Source: Marinilabilia sp046483585 (GTDB lineage Bacteria; Bacteroidota; Bacteroidia; Bacteroidales; Marinilabiliaceae). From it: a stretch of DNA of 64,000 nt. The notes under the pieces were generated by a model. That model saw only the letters and a program-made list of their open reading frames with translations, was not told the DNA's origin and ran no database searches. Position numbers and translations under genes: made by a program. The stretch spans positions 35,988 to 99,987 of the forward strand of contig JAWOCV010000117.1 in NCBI GenBank assembly GCA_046483585.1. The letters are read 5' to 3'. Below are positions 9,322-17,558 of the stretch, piece after piece. How positions within the stretch are numbered: position 1 is the stretch's first letter; each line of letters starts with the position of its first letter.

Positions 9322-9981
9322 TCAGTTACCCGAAAGGCGTCCCGGGATGCTGTCAGCTCTCATATTCAGTGCATCGCTGACTTTTATACGATGTCCGTCC
9401 TGGGTTGCGATAATGTGTGCCTCTTCAAAACCAATTTTTCTGATCACTTTATTGAATTCCGATGCCTCATTGTAGGTAGGGAAAATTCCAAGTGTAAACT
9501 GGTTTATGCCGGCCGCACTATTCTGATGAAGGGATACCATATTATTGCGGAATTTTTCCAGATCAACTCCCAGGTAGGCGCCGATCTGAACGCTAAAGAA
9601 TATGCCGTCGTCGGGAATAAAGAACGCAACGGTATCTGAAGCGGGCGTGATGATCTCTGCCTTTTCAGGTGGCGTTGAATCTTCCTTGGTTACTGGTGTG
9701 GTTTTTTCCCGGGAAGTTTCGGTAATGGTTTCCAGGCTTGTGGAATCTTTTTCCTGGGCAGAATATATTCCATCCGGATAATTTCCGTCCATCGAAAAAA
9801 CCCACAATCCCGCCAGGGATGTAATAGCAGCCAGAATGACCCATAAAAGTGTCCTGCGGAGATTTCTGAGTGACCGGCTTTGTTGTTCGGTGGATTCCCG
9901 CAGTCTTTCCACCTCTTTTTCCAGAGCTTCCCGTCTTGTCTCTTCTTTCCATTGATTAAATTCTGTTTCGTGGTCTGTCAT
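9322..9981 (-). CDS. SPOR-domain membrane protein
   Basis: 219 aa. Order: charged coiled-coil N-terminus (1-40), one membrane helix (about 44-64, TLLWVILAAITSLAGLWVF), a Thr/Glu/Lys-rich linker, then a C-terminal SPOR-like domain (about 127-205) with FSVQIGAYLGVDLEKF and FTLGIFPTYNEASEF. SPOR domains bind denuded septal peptidoglycan, so a role at the envelope or division site is likely. It is downstream of the Nudix gene on the same strand (22 bp gap), probably co-transcribed. Confidence 0.85.
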   Translation of the reverse strand: MTDHETEFNQWKEETRREALEKEVERLRESTEQQSRSLRNLRRTLLWVILAAITSLAGLWVFSMDGNYPDGIYSAQEKDSTSLETITETSREKTTPVTKEDSTPPEKAEIITPASDTVAFFIPDDGIFFSVQIGAYLGVDLEKFRNNMVSLHQNSAAGINQFTLGIFPTYNEASEFNKVIRKIGFEEAHIIATQDGHRIKVSDALNMRADSIPGRLSGN

Positions 9982-10003
9982 AAATGGTGATTTTCAGTTA
10001 AGG

Positions 10004-10621
10004 TCAAACTAATCCGGCTTTTTTTACGATCTCTTTTATGGACGGGTATGTCTTATTTGCAAACAAAGCGGCTTCGGAGATGTGAAGCCAGGTAACGCTG
10101 GAAATATCTTCTTCTTTCTGTGGGGTCGGACTTCCCGTGTCCTCCGAAACCATTTCGAACCACCGGGTCTCTTTAAAAACAGGTTGATCATCCAAATAAT
10201 AGATATGGAAAGAGGAGCCAATGGGAGCGATGATGTCAGGAAGGGCTATCCCGCACTCCTCAGATACTTCGCGGCGGGCCGCTTCTTCGAAATTCTCGTT
10301 TGGTTCCACTTTTCCTTTGGGCAGATCAGGTCGTCCGAGTCTGTGGAGCACCAGAAAATGGTCGCGGTTTTTGTTCCATACCAGTCCGCCTGCGGCTGGC
10401 ATGTTCTTAAAAAAACCCCTGAATCTTTTCAGGAGTTCGTATTTATTGTGATGATAAATATATGCTTCTTTCTGATTTTCATTGGATTCAAAATCGAGAA
10501 GGAATTTGCGTAATTCACCTTCACTTCCCAGTTTATGAATGCCTCCGAAATCAGGGGAAAGATCTGTATCTATGCGGTCTGTAAGAATGATTGCTCTGTC
10601 TTTGAAAAATATCTTGTACAT
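10004..10621 (-). CDS. Nudix hydrolase
   Basis: 205 aa from the ATG at 10621 (MYKIFFKDRAIIL), the start typical of this Bacteroidota Nudix family. A longer reading to 10747 would run through the start of pyrE and is rejected. The Nudix box is complete: GKVEPNENFEEAARREVSEE plus CGI (G-x5-E-x7-REVxEExGI). The substrate is an unknown nucleoside-diphosphate-linked compound. The start codon lies 7 bp from that of the divergent pyrE, so the two promoters must sit inside each other's coding sequence. Confidence 0.92.
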   Translation of the reverse strand: MYKIFFKDRAIILTDRIDTDLSPDFGGIHKLGSEGELRKFLLDFESNENQKEAYIYHHNKYELLKRFRGFFKNMPAAGGLVWNKNRDHFLVLHRLGRPDLPKGKVEPNENFEEAARREVSEECGIALPDIIAPIGSSFHIYYLDDQPVFKETRWFEMVSEDTGSPTPQKEEDISSVTWLHISEAALFANKTYPSIKEIVKKAGLV

Positions 10622-10624
10622 TTG
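10591..10624 (+). promoter_or_regulatory. Candidate pyrE promoter inside the Nudix gene
   Basis: TTG at 10591-10593, 23 bp, then TACATTTG at 10617-10624. The -7 element ends only 4 bp before the pyrE ATG (10629), so the transcript would be leaderless or nearly so. Confidence 0.5.
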
Positions 10625-10628
10625 CAAT

Positions 10629-11264
10629 ATGAAAAATTTAGAGGACATTATATCAACACAACTATTGCAAATAAAAGCAATAAAACTACAACCTGCAAAC
10701 CCTTTTACATGGGCTTCGGGTTGGATATCACCCATATATTGTGACAATCGAAAAACATTGTCATGGCCTGATGTGCGGAATTTTATTAAGATTCAGTTTG
10801 CACGCCGGATCATGGAGCGCTGGCCTCAGGTCGATGTGGTTGCAGGCGTGGCTACCGGCGGCATTGCTCAGGGGGCTATGGTGGCTGATGAATTGGGGAA
10901 GCCTTTTGTTTATGTTCGTTCGAGTGCCAAAGGCCACGGCCTCGAAAACCTCATTGAGGGAGATTTGAAAGCCGGTCAGAAGGTCGTGGTCATCGAAGAT
11001 CTGATCTCTACTGGTGGCAGCAGCCTTAAAGCTGTAAAAGCCCTTCGTGACGGTGGTGCAGAAGTACTCGGCATGCTGGCCATTTTTTCATATGGATTCG
11101 AAGTGGCTGCTGATCATTTTTCCGAAGCAGGGGTTGAGTACGAAACCCTCAGCAATTATCAGGCTCTTCTTAAGGTTGCGGCCGAAACCGGATATGTTTC
11201 CCCCGGCGACCTTGATGCCTTATCGCAATGGCGGGAAGATCCTGCCAACTGGAGTCCGCGTTAA
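10629..11264 (+). CDS. pyrE: Orotate phosphoribosyltransferase
   Basis: 211 aa from MKNLEDIIST at 10629; the open frame extends 30 codons upstream into the Nudix gene but without family resemblance. It converts orotate and PRPP to OMP in pyrimidine synthesis. The PRPP-binding motif is KVVVIEDLISTGGSS, and the catalytic loop SSAKGHG and the LQPANPFTWASGWISPIYCD N-terminal segment are present. It leads into an SRPBCC gene, a pairing I recall as common in this phylum. Confidence 0.97.
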   Translation: MKNLEDIISTQLLQIKAIKLQPANPFTWASGWISPIYCDNRKTLSWPDVRNFIKIQFARRIMERWPQVDVVAGVATGGIAQGAMVADELGKPFVYVRSSAKGHGLENLIEGDLKAGQKVVVIEDLISTGGSSLKAVKALRDGGAEVLGMLAIFSYGFEVAADHFSEAGVEYETLSNYQALLKVAAETGYVSPGDLDALSQWREDPANWSPR

Positions 11265-11445
11265 GCAATCCCCTTTACGTCCCGTCCCGGACTCCCCTGG
11301 TTTCCCTGGAAGTTTGGTCAGGCATCAGAAAAAGGGAATGGATGAAAATCAATATTTTTTTAGCCCGTTCTGAACTTTCGGGATCAGTGATGCGTTCCCC
11401 GTAACATTGTAATCCCTGATGCTCAATTTAAAGAAAAATTATTAT

Positions 11446-11850
11446 ATGACATATTTTGAAAGTGATGTAAAAAGCATCCCCTATCCGGCCGGAAAAGTTT
11501 ACGGCTTCTTGTCAGATTTTGACAATTTCGGTTCATTGATAGATTCAGACAAGATCAGTAACTGGCAGAGTTTTGGCGATAGTTGCAGTTTTGAGGTGGA
11601 AGGTCTTGGCGGGGTGGATCTCACGATCACAGATCAGAAGCCGGATAAGCACATTAAGTATGCGGCCGGGGGAAATGTTCCGTTTAATTTTTATCTGTGG
11701 GTTGAGCTCACCGAGGTTGAAGAGGATCAATGCCACCTTAAACTTACGCTCGAAGCTGATCTGAATCCAATGATGAAGATGATGGCTGAAGAACCACTCA
11801 AAAAGTTTTTGGGGATGCTTGCCGATAGCATTGCAGGCCACGCTTATTAG
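11446..11850 (+). CDS. SRPBCC (START-like) family protein
   Basis: 134 aa from MTYFESDVKSI at 11446; nine further codons upstream are open but start in AT-rich leader. The pattern (YPAGKVYGFLSDFDNF, then alternating strands, and a long C-terminal helix MAEEPLKKFLGMLADSIAG) is that of a START-like hydrophobic-ligand-binding fold. The ligand is unknown. It follows pyrE and converges with birA, overlapping it by 4 bp (11847-11850). Confidence 0.85.
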   Translation: MTYFESDVKSIPYPAGKVYGFLSDFDNFGSLIDSDKISNWQSFGDSCSFEVEGLGGVDLTITDQKPDKHIKYAAGGNVPFNFYLWVELTEVEEDQCHLKLTLEADLNPMMKMMAEEPLKKFLGMLADSIAGHAY

Positions 11851-12587
11851 AGAACGTATTCAACTTCTTTGAAAGCATAGCTGGAAATTTCGCCGTTATC
11901 GCGGAGCAGGAACAAATGGCCTGCCGGACCGATGCCTGAGAATCTGGCCATAAATTCGCCATTGGCATCTTTGTAACGGTACCGGCCTGAACTGCGGTAA
12001 AGACGGGCCAGGTATTTTTCTTCTATTGTTTGGGTGAATCCTTCGGAAAGAGTTGCATAATGATCTGTCAGGGATTCGAAGAGGTTCTGGAACAGTTCAG
12101 GCAGATTTTGCTCCAGGCCGGTTATTTGCAACAAAGATACAGGGTTGGGGAGGTTGTCCGGAAATTCAGGCTGGTTCACATTGATTCCGATGCCGGCAAT
12201 ACATTGATCGATCACCGGGCCTTTAAGGGCATTTTCAATAAGAATGCCCCCCAGTTTCCGGTCTTTATGATAAATGTCGTTGGGCCATTTGATGTATACC
12301 GGGGATATGATCTTTTCAAGAACTTCGGTTAGCGCCACCGACACTGTTTTCGACAAAATAAATTGTTCAGATGCGGTTATCATCGTGGGGTGAAGAACAA
12401 TAGAAAAAGTGATGTTTTTACCGGGGAGGCTTTCCCATGTATTTCCCGGCTGGCCCCGGCCGGCGGTTTGATTTGAAGTGATCACAACGGAACATTCCGG
12501 CAGGTCCCGTTCTTTCAGTAATGCCTTAAGATATGAACTGGTAGAAGCGGTCTCTTCGATTTGGATGATCTGCGGTGTTGTCTCCAT
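11847..12587 (-). CDS. birA: Biotin-[acetyl-CoA-carboxylase] ligase
   Basis: 246 aa, the short form without the N-terminal DNA-binding domain, so a ligase and not a repressor. The biotinyl-AMP loop is GRGQPGNTW; the catalytic core KWPNDIYHKDRKLGGILIE and GIGINVNQ are intact, followed by a small C-terminal domain. It attaches biotin to carboxylase carrier proteins. It is divergent from rsfS and overlaps the SRPBCC gene at its end. Confidence 0.96.
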   Translation of the reverse strand: METTPQIIQIEETASTSSYLKALLKERDLPECSVVITSNQTAGRGQPGNTWESLPGKNITFSIVLHPTMITASEQFILSKTVSVALTEVLEKIISPVYIKWPNDIYHKDRKLGGILIENALKGPVIDQCIAGIGINVNQPEFPDNLPNPVSLLQITGLEQNLPELFQNLFESLTDHYATLSEGFTQTIEEKYLARLYRSSGRYRYKDANGEFMARFSGIGPAGHLFLLRDNGEISSYAFKEVEYVL

Positions 12588-12666
12588 ATGCTAAGTTTTT
12601 GCGACAGATTGTCATAACGCCTTTTCGGATGAAGCAAAAATAGGTATATATATCCTATTAAAGTGT

Positions 12667-12674
12667 TATCTTTG
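12667..12674 (+). promoter_or_regulatory. Candidate -7 element TATCTTTG for rsfS
   Basis: TATCTTTG matches TAnnTTTG and lies 80 bp before the rsfS ATG; no -33 TTTG is evident. Confidence 0.4.
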
Positions 12675-12753
12675 AGCGCAAATTTTATTGTGGCATTGTT
12701 TTTTCTGTATTAAAACAAAATACACGAAAGTTAAACGAAAAAAGTTTTTTTGA

Positions 12754-13134
12754 ATGGGAGAAAATCATCGGGAAGTGATGACATCTGAAGAGCTTGTTGA
12801 AGCTGTTGTGACAGGTATTCAGGAAAAGAAAGGCACCAACATAACAGTTCTGGATCTTCGGAATATTGAAAATATGATCGCTGAATTTTTTGTGATATGT
12901 GAGGGAGAGAGCAATGTCCATGTCGATGCCGTTTCTGACGCTGTAGAGGATTTCGTTCGAAAGGATGCAGGTGAAAAACCTTTCCATGTTGAAGGTAAAC
13001 AAAATGCTGAATGGATATTGCTGGACTATATGAATGTTGTGGTACATGTATTTCAGAAGCCGGTCCGTCGTTTTTACAGACTTGAGGACTTATGGGCCGA
13101 TGCCGGGCGAACCGATATTGAAGAGCTGAATTAA
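12754..13134 (+). CDS. rsfS: Ribosomal silencing factor RsfS
   Basis: 126 aa. RsfS/YbeB/Iojap proteins bind uL14 and block subunit joining in starvation. Seen: VLDLRNIENMIAEFFVICEG, the SN-V-H-V-DAVSDAVEDF segment, and EWILLDYMNVVVHVF with the conserved W-x-L-D-Y and V-V-H-V-F. It lies before ftsH as usual in this phylum, but here the 620 bp between them is filled with nested repeats, so ftsH may depend on read-through or on a promoter created within the repeats. Confidence 0.95.
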   Translation: MGENHREVMTSEELVEAVVTGIQEKKGTNITVLDLRNIENMIAEFFVICEGESNVHVDAVSDAVEDFVRKDAGEKPFHVEGKQNAEWILLDYMNVVVHVFQKPVRRFYRLEDLWADAGRTDIEELN

Positions 13135-13252
13135 ATTTTTTCTAAACATAAAGTCCGTTAATACTCTCCATGTACTTGTGATACAATTGTTTGATCTTGA
13201 AGAATTGGTTTGTGTTAAAATACGGATTATGAATAATATATGAATCATCTTA

Positions 13253-13709
13253 ACCTGAACTATTGACTTCGTCGAAATTCGTTTCATAAATTATTTTCCT
13301 TATGAAACGAGCATGACAAGGTTTGTCACAACAGAATGTGTATAAATCATTGCATGCGAGCCTGCCTGGCGGCTTATGAAGGATGAGACTTGATGTACAA
13401 ACCAATGTTTGTTTCGAATAACAAGATTGTAATAAGAAAAACGGCAGACAGGCCTGCCTGCAGGCCTAATAAAACAAAGATCCTGATTTCTGAGGAAAAT
13501 TCTTTGGAACACATGGATTCTTTTTCAGAAAACGTCAGGCAGGTTCCATCCGACCTTAAAAAACAAATTTTATACGGATGAATGAAGTTCAGGTTAACCC
13601 CGACTTAGATGAAGTTAAACTTTTGAAAGAAAGTTTTTACTGAATCTTAGTCGCTGTCGGAGACAGGGATTATTTATGAAACAAAGTTCGACGAAGTCAA
13701 TAATCCGGG
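13253..13709. mobile_element. R3: 457-bp inverted-repeat element inside R1
   Basis: The ends are long imperfect inverted repeats: 13253-13290 pairs with 13673-13709, sharing ATTGACTTCGTCGAA and GTTTCATAAA. A TTA lies on both sides (13250-13252 and 13710-13712), where the empty R1 copy has a single TTA, suggesting a 3-bp duplication. It contains no transposase ORF; its middle holds an R2 dimer (13361-13543). A short hairpin CTGTC-gga-GACAG lies near 13655. Confidence 0.75.
13361..13543 (+). repeat. R2 dimer (92 + 91 bp) inside R3
   Basis: Unit 13361-13452 starts CCTGCCTGGCGG and ends CGGCAGACAGG; unit 13453-13543 starts CCTGCCTGCAGG and ends CGTCAGGCAGG. The first unit contains the hairpin ACAAAC-CAAT-GTTTGT. 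The same dimer occurs inverted at 60328-60510, and similarity continues for 10-30 bp into both flanks (TGCATGCGAG before, TTCCATCCGACCTTAAAAA after). Confidence 0.8.
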
Positions 13710-13755
13710 TTAGATCTTAAATCTGGAAATCTAACGATCTATTCTTAACAATTAT

Positions 13756-15972
13756 ATGACAGAAAGTAAAAAGAGACTTCAGAATAATCCATCAGAAGGA
13801 CAGAACCCGGGAGACAGGAAAAAACCGGAGAAGCCATTTAAGCCCGAGGATGATCCGGGAGGAGGACAAAATTCCCAGGGTCCGAAAATGCCCAAATTCA
13901 ATGCTTATTGGATATACGGATTGATTCTTCTTGCCCTTATTGTGGTTAGTACTTTTAATATGGGTCAGGGACCACAGAATTTATCTTATAGTGTATTCGA
14001 AGATGAATTGCTGCCCGGTGGAGATATTGAGAGGGTCATCGTTGTGACCAATGAAGAAGAAGCGGAGATTACAATTAATCCCGAATCTTTTGATAAATAC
14101 AGCGACTTATTTAAGAATGATTACACACCATCGAAGGTGGGGCCTCATTTCATCGTGAAAATTCCTACCATTGACCGTTTTGAGGAGGCCCGTAAAGAGG
14201 CCGAGGACGAGAATGATATCCGGATCCCTGTGGAGTATGAAGAAAGGGTGAATTTTTTCCGTGATTTTCTTGGAATGATGTGGCCCCTTTTGTTGTTGAT
14301 CATCATCTGGATATTTATTTTCCGTCGCATGAGCTCGCAGGGCGGTGGCGGTGGTGGTGCCGGTAATATTTTTAATGTCGGGAAGTCCAAAGCCAAAGTG
14401 TTTGATAAAGAATCAAACATCAATGTCAACTTTGAGGATGTTGCCGGTCTGGCCGAAGCAAAACAGGAGGTCGAAGAGATTGTGGAATTCCTGAAAAAAC
14501 CTGAGAAGTTTACAGAGTTGGGAGGTAAAATCCCCAAAGGAGCTTTGTTGATCGGCCCTCCCGGTACCGGAAAGACCCTTCTTGCCAAAGCGGTAGCAGG
14601 AGAGGCTAATGTACCGTTCTTTAGCATGTCGGGTTCCGACTTTGTGGAGATGTTCGTGGGCGTGGGCGCCTCGCGGGTACGCGATCTGTTCCGTAAGGCC
14701 AAAGAAAAGGCTCCCTGCATAGTTTTTATCGACGAAATTGATGCCATCGGACGGGCGCGTGGTAAAAATGCCGGATTCAGCAGCAACGATGAGCGAGAGA
14801 ACACACTGAATCAGTTGCTCACCGAGATGGATGGTTTTGCCTCTAACAGTGGGGTGATCATTCTTGCAGCCACCAACAGGGCCGATGTGCTTGACCGTGC
14901 TCTGCTGCGGGCCGGACGATTTGACCGTCAGATCGCTGTTGAGTTGCCCGACCGTAAGGAACGGAAGGAAATATTTGAGGTGCATCTGCGGCCGCTTCGA
15001 CTGAAGGATGATGTGAATGCCGATTTCCTGGCTAAACAGACACCTGGTTTCTCGGGAGCTGATATTGCCAATGTGTGTAATGAAGCGGCCCTCATCGCGG
15101 CGCGGCACAGTAAAAAACTCATCGAAAAAGATGACTTTCTTGGAGCCGTCGACCGGATTGTAGGGGGGCTGGAGAAAAAGAGCAAGATCATCAGCAAGGA
15201 AGAAAAACGTGCCATCGCTTATCATGAAGCCGGGCATGCCGTAATTAGCTGGTTGCTGGAACATGCGCATCCACTTGTGAAGGTCACGATTGTCCCGCGG
15301 GGGAAAGCGCTTGGTGCGGCCTGGTATCTGCCCGAGGAACGGCAGCTGACCACATCATACCAGATCCTGGATGAAATGTGTTCCGCCCTCGGGGGACGAG
15401 CGGCAGAAGACCTGATCTTCAAACGCACTTCAACGGGTGCACTTAACGATCTGGAAAAAGTGACCCGTCAGGCTTATGCCATGGTAACTTATTTTGGCAT
15501 GAGTGCCAAACTTGGGAATTTGAGTTTTTTCGACTCTACCGGACAGAATGAGTACTCATTCCACAAACCTTACAGTGAAAAAACAGCTGAAGTGATCGAC
15601 CATGAAGTTGCCCTTATTGTCTCGGAACAGTATGAAAGGGCCAAAAAGATTCTTATTGAGAACAAAGAAAAACATGCCCATCTGGCTGAATTACTCCTCG
15701 AGAGAGAAGTGATCTTTGGCGAGGATCTGGAGAAAATATTTGGCAAACGTCCGGGACCTGAGCATGTTATCGAAGAAACGCCCAACGGGAACGGAGAGAA
15801 ACAAGGCGATCATTCTTCCGGAGCAGAAGAGAAGGCGGAGAATAACAGCCGGAACACTGAAGAGGATCAGGATGCCAGTGACAAATCGGAACAAGAGAAA
15901 CCGAAAAATACCGGGAGTCCCGGAGAATCCCCGGAAAAAAAGGATGATGATGACGGGGAGGAACAAAAATAA
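13756..15972 (+). CDS. ftsH: ATP-dependent zinc metalloprotease FtsH
   Basis: 738 aa, anchored in the inner membrane. Order: hydrophilic N-terminus (about 50 aa), TM1 (about 52-70), periplasmic domain, TM2 (about 175-193), glycine-rich linker, AAA domain with Walker A GPPGTGKT (267-274) and Walker B CIVFIDEIDAIG, then the M41 protease domain with HEAGH (His490-Glu491, His494). It degrades membrane and unstable cytosolic proteins. The C-terminal 60 aa are a highly charged Glu/Lys/Asp tail, which extends past the usual end. Its last codons overlap the LUD gene. Confidence 0.98.
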   Translation: MTESKKRLQNNPSEGQNPGDRKKPEKPFKPEDDPGGGQNSQGPKMPKFNAYWIYGLILLALIVVSTFNMGQGPQNLSYSVFEDELLPGGDIERVIVVTNEEEAEITINPESFDKYSDLFKNDYTPSKVGPHFIVKIPTIDRFEEARKEAEDENDIRIPVEYEERVNFFRDFLGMMWPLLLLIIIWIFIFRRMSSQGGGGGGAGNIFNVGKSKAKVFDKESNINVNFEDVAGLAEAKQEVEEIVEFLKKPEKFTELGGKIPKGALLIGPPGTGKTLLAKAVAGEANVPFFSMSGSDFVEMFVGVGASRVRDLFRKAKEKAPCIVFIDEIDAIGRARGKNAGFSSNDERENTLNQLLTEMDGFASNSGVIILAATNRADVLDRALLRAGRFDRQIAVELPDRKERKEIFEVHLRPLRLKDDVNADFLAKQTPGFSGADIANVCNEAALIAARHSKKLIEKDDFLGAVDRIVGGLEKKSKIISKEEKRAIAYHEAGHAVISWLLEHAHPLVKVTIVPRGKALGAAWYLPEERQLTTSYQILDEMCSALGGRAAEDLIFKRTSTGALNDLEKVTRQAYAMVTYFGMSAKLGNLSFFDSTGQNEYSFHKPYSEKTAEVIDHEVALIVSEQYERAKKILIENKEKHAHLAELLLEREVIFGEDLEKIFGKRPGPEHVIEETPNGNGEKQGDHSSGAEEKAENNSRNTEEDQDASDKSEQEKPKNTGSPGESPEKKDDDDGEEQK

Positions 15973-16606
15973 CCATTCACGGGATCGTATTCTTTCGCGA
16001 TTGGAGGGAAAAGAGTATCGTCCCTGGCATGAAAACTGGCCTTCAGAAGTGCCGGAAGGTGATGTCTTTCCCCCGGTGGACGACCCGCTTGCTATGTTTC
16101 GGGACGAGTTAACGTCTTTGGGAGGAGAGGTGTTTGTGGAAGAGGGCGAAGGTGCGTTGTATAAAAGATTGAAAGAGATCGTTTCCAAACGCGGATGGAA
16201 GGTGCTTTTCACCGGAGATAACCAGATCGAACGAAAACTGGATCAATGGGACATCCCTGTCAGGCAGTTTGTATCCACCAATGATGAGCCGGAAGCGGGT
16301 GTTACAGGTTGTGAAGCGCTGGTGGCCCGTACCGGTAGTGTCATGGTCAGCAGTGCCGGCGCATCCGGCCGGCAGATGAACATCTTTTTGCCGGTTCATA
16401 TTGTTGTGGCTGGTTTGGATCAGGTGGTAAGTTCCATTGCCGATGGTTTCAGAATGGTCCGGGAGAATCATTCACATCTGCCGTCACAGATTTCCCTGAT
16501 TTCTGGTCCCAGCCGAACGGCTGATATCGAAAAGACCCTCGTTATGGGGGCTCATGGGCCCGGAGAATTGATCGTGTTGATTGATGCAGGGCCCGAAAAC
16601 TCCTAA
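15950..16606 (+). CDS. LUD domain protein (LutC-like)
   Basis: 218 aa from the ATG at 15950; ATGs at 15944 and 15947 are also in frame. The frame stays open far back into ftsH, but that part is only a shadow of the ftsH tail. The C-terminal half has CEALVARTGSVMVSS, LPVHIVVAGLDQVV and SGPSRTADIEKTLVMGAHGP, the signature of LUD/LutC proteins linked to lactate use in other bacteria. No lutA or lutB is nearby, so lactate oxidation cannot be inferred. The start overlaps the ftsH end by 23 bp, implying translational coupling. Confidence 0.88.
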   Translation: MTGRNKNNHSRDRILSRLEGKEYRPWHENWPSEVPEGDVFPPVDDPLAMFRDELTSLGGEVFVEEGEGALYKRLKEIVSKRGWKVLFTGDNQIERKLDQWDIPVRQFVSTNDEPEAGVTGCEALVARTGSVMVSSAGASGRQMNIFLPVHIVVAGLDQVVSSIADGFRMVRENHSHLPSQISLISGPSRTADIEKTLVMGAHGPGELIVLIDAGPENS

Positions 16607-16709
16607 GAACAGGAAGATTTTATAAATTTAATCAGAGTGGCCCCTGGATCTGAGTTGTGCTGTTTCCAGATTTGAGATGGTGATCTTTCCGGGCCTTAAA
16701 GACCAAATT

Positions 16710-17516
16710 ATGAGTAATTTTTGGCAGAGAATTCTTACCGGACTTGTTTTCGTTTTAGCGATCATCATCGGTTTATGGTGGCATCCTTTGGCTTACATGA
16801 CCATTTTTGCTGTTGTGGTTTTTCTCGGAATGGTTGAATTCATAAAGATGGTCAGGGGACTCGAGACCAGGGTTCGGATATTCTGGGCTCTGGCCATCGG
16901 CATGTTTGTTTATCTAAGCTCTTTTTTGATGTTTTATGCCGGGATTCATCCCCGTTGGTTTATTGTTATTGTGCCTTTGGTAGGCGGTATTTTTTTAACA
17001 GAATTGTATTATAAGGATAGTAATTCGTTACTTAATATTGCCACGACGCTGATTGTTCCTCTTTATGTGGCTCTTCCTTTTGCCTTTCTCCACCATATGG
17101 CTTTTTTCGGAGGTGAATATGGCTTTGAACTGTTATTTGGCTTCTTTTTAATGGTATGGATCAATGATTCCGGGGCATACCTGGTGGGCAATTGGTTGGG
17201 TCGTAAAAAGCTCTTCCCCAGTGTTTCACCCAAAAAGACGTGGGAGGGAGCTGTTGGAGGCTTTTTACTTACATTGATCGTGGCATGGGGAAATTATGAG
17301 TTTCTTGGCGTTGTTGGCCTGATTGATTGGTTTGTGATCGGCACATTTGTTTCTGTTCTTGGAACTTACGGAGATCTTACAGAGTCAATGCTGAAGCGCA
17401 GTGTGAACATTAAAGATTCCGGACATGTTTTGCCCGGCCACGGAGGCGTCCTTGACCGGTTCGATGCGGTTTTTTTCTCTGCTCCTGCAGTTAGTTGTTA
17501 TCTTTTATTTTGTTAA
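16710..17516 (+). CDS. cdsA: Phosphatidate cytidylyltransferase
   Basis: 268 aa from MSNFWQRILTG at 16710, with about seven membrane helices. It makes CDP-diacylglycerol from phosphatidate and CTP. The family signature SVSPKKTWEGAVGG and the C-terminal LKRSVNIKDSGHVLPGHGG with LDRFDA (Mg2+-binding aspartates) are complete. It is followed after 42 bp by psd, giving a short phospholipid gene pair downstream of ftsH-LUD. Confidence 0.97.
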   Translation: MSNFWQRILTGLVFVLAIIIGLWWHPLAYMTIFAVVVFLGMVEFIKMVRGLETRVRIFWALAIGMFVYLSSFLMFYAGIHPRWFIVIVPLVGGIFLTELYYKDSNSLLNIATTLIVPLYVALPFAFLHHMAFFGGEYGFELLFGFFLMVWINDSGAYLVGNWLGRKKLFPSVSPKKTWEGAVGGFLLTLIVAWGNYEFLGVVGLIDWFVIGTFVSVLGTYGDLTESMLKRSVNIKDSGHVLPGHGGVLDRFDAVFFSAPAVSCYLLFC

Positions 17517-17558
17517 TTTTGCAAGCTGAATGTATTTTTTCCTGTATTAATTTTTAAT

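Larger units (their letters stand above)
13148..13744 (+). repeat. R1 element split by a 457-bp insertion
   Basis: The left part of R1 is 13148-13252 (AAGTCCGTTAAT end) and the right part 13710-13744 (CTAACGATCTATT end). Joining the flanks across the insertion gives TGAATCATCTTAGATCTTAA, identical to the reverse complement of the intact R1 at 46189. Without the insertion the element is about 137 bp. The flanking 6-mers (TAAACA and TTAACA) match at 5 of 6 positions. Confidence 0.8.

Noticed and set aside
10539..10628. 30-codon upstream extension of pyrE
   Set aside because: It is antisense to the Nudix N-terminus and lacks similarity to OPRTase; MKNLEDIIST is the family start.
13390..13581. 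63-codon ORF starting MMYKPMFVSN, with a similar ORF on the minus strand at 60209-60481 and a partial one at 43.5 kb
   Set aside because: It lies wholly across the R2 dimer and its flank; the reading-frame similarity follows from the DNA repeat. The 60 kb version runs into carA, and the 43 kb copy is broken upstream. It is kept as a repeat, not a gene.
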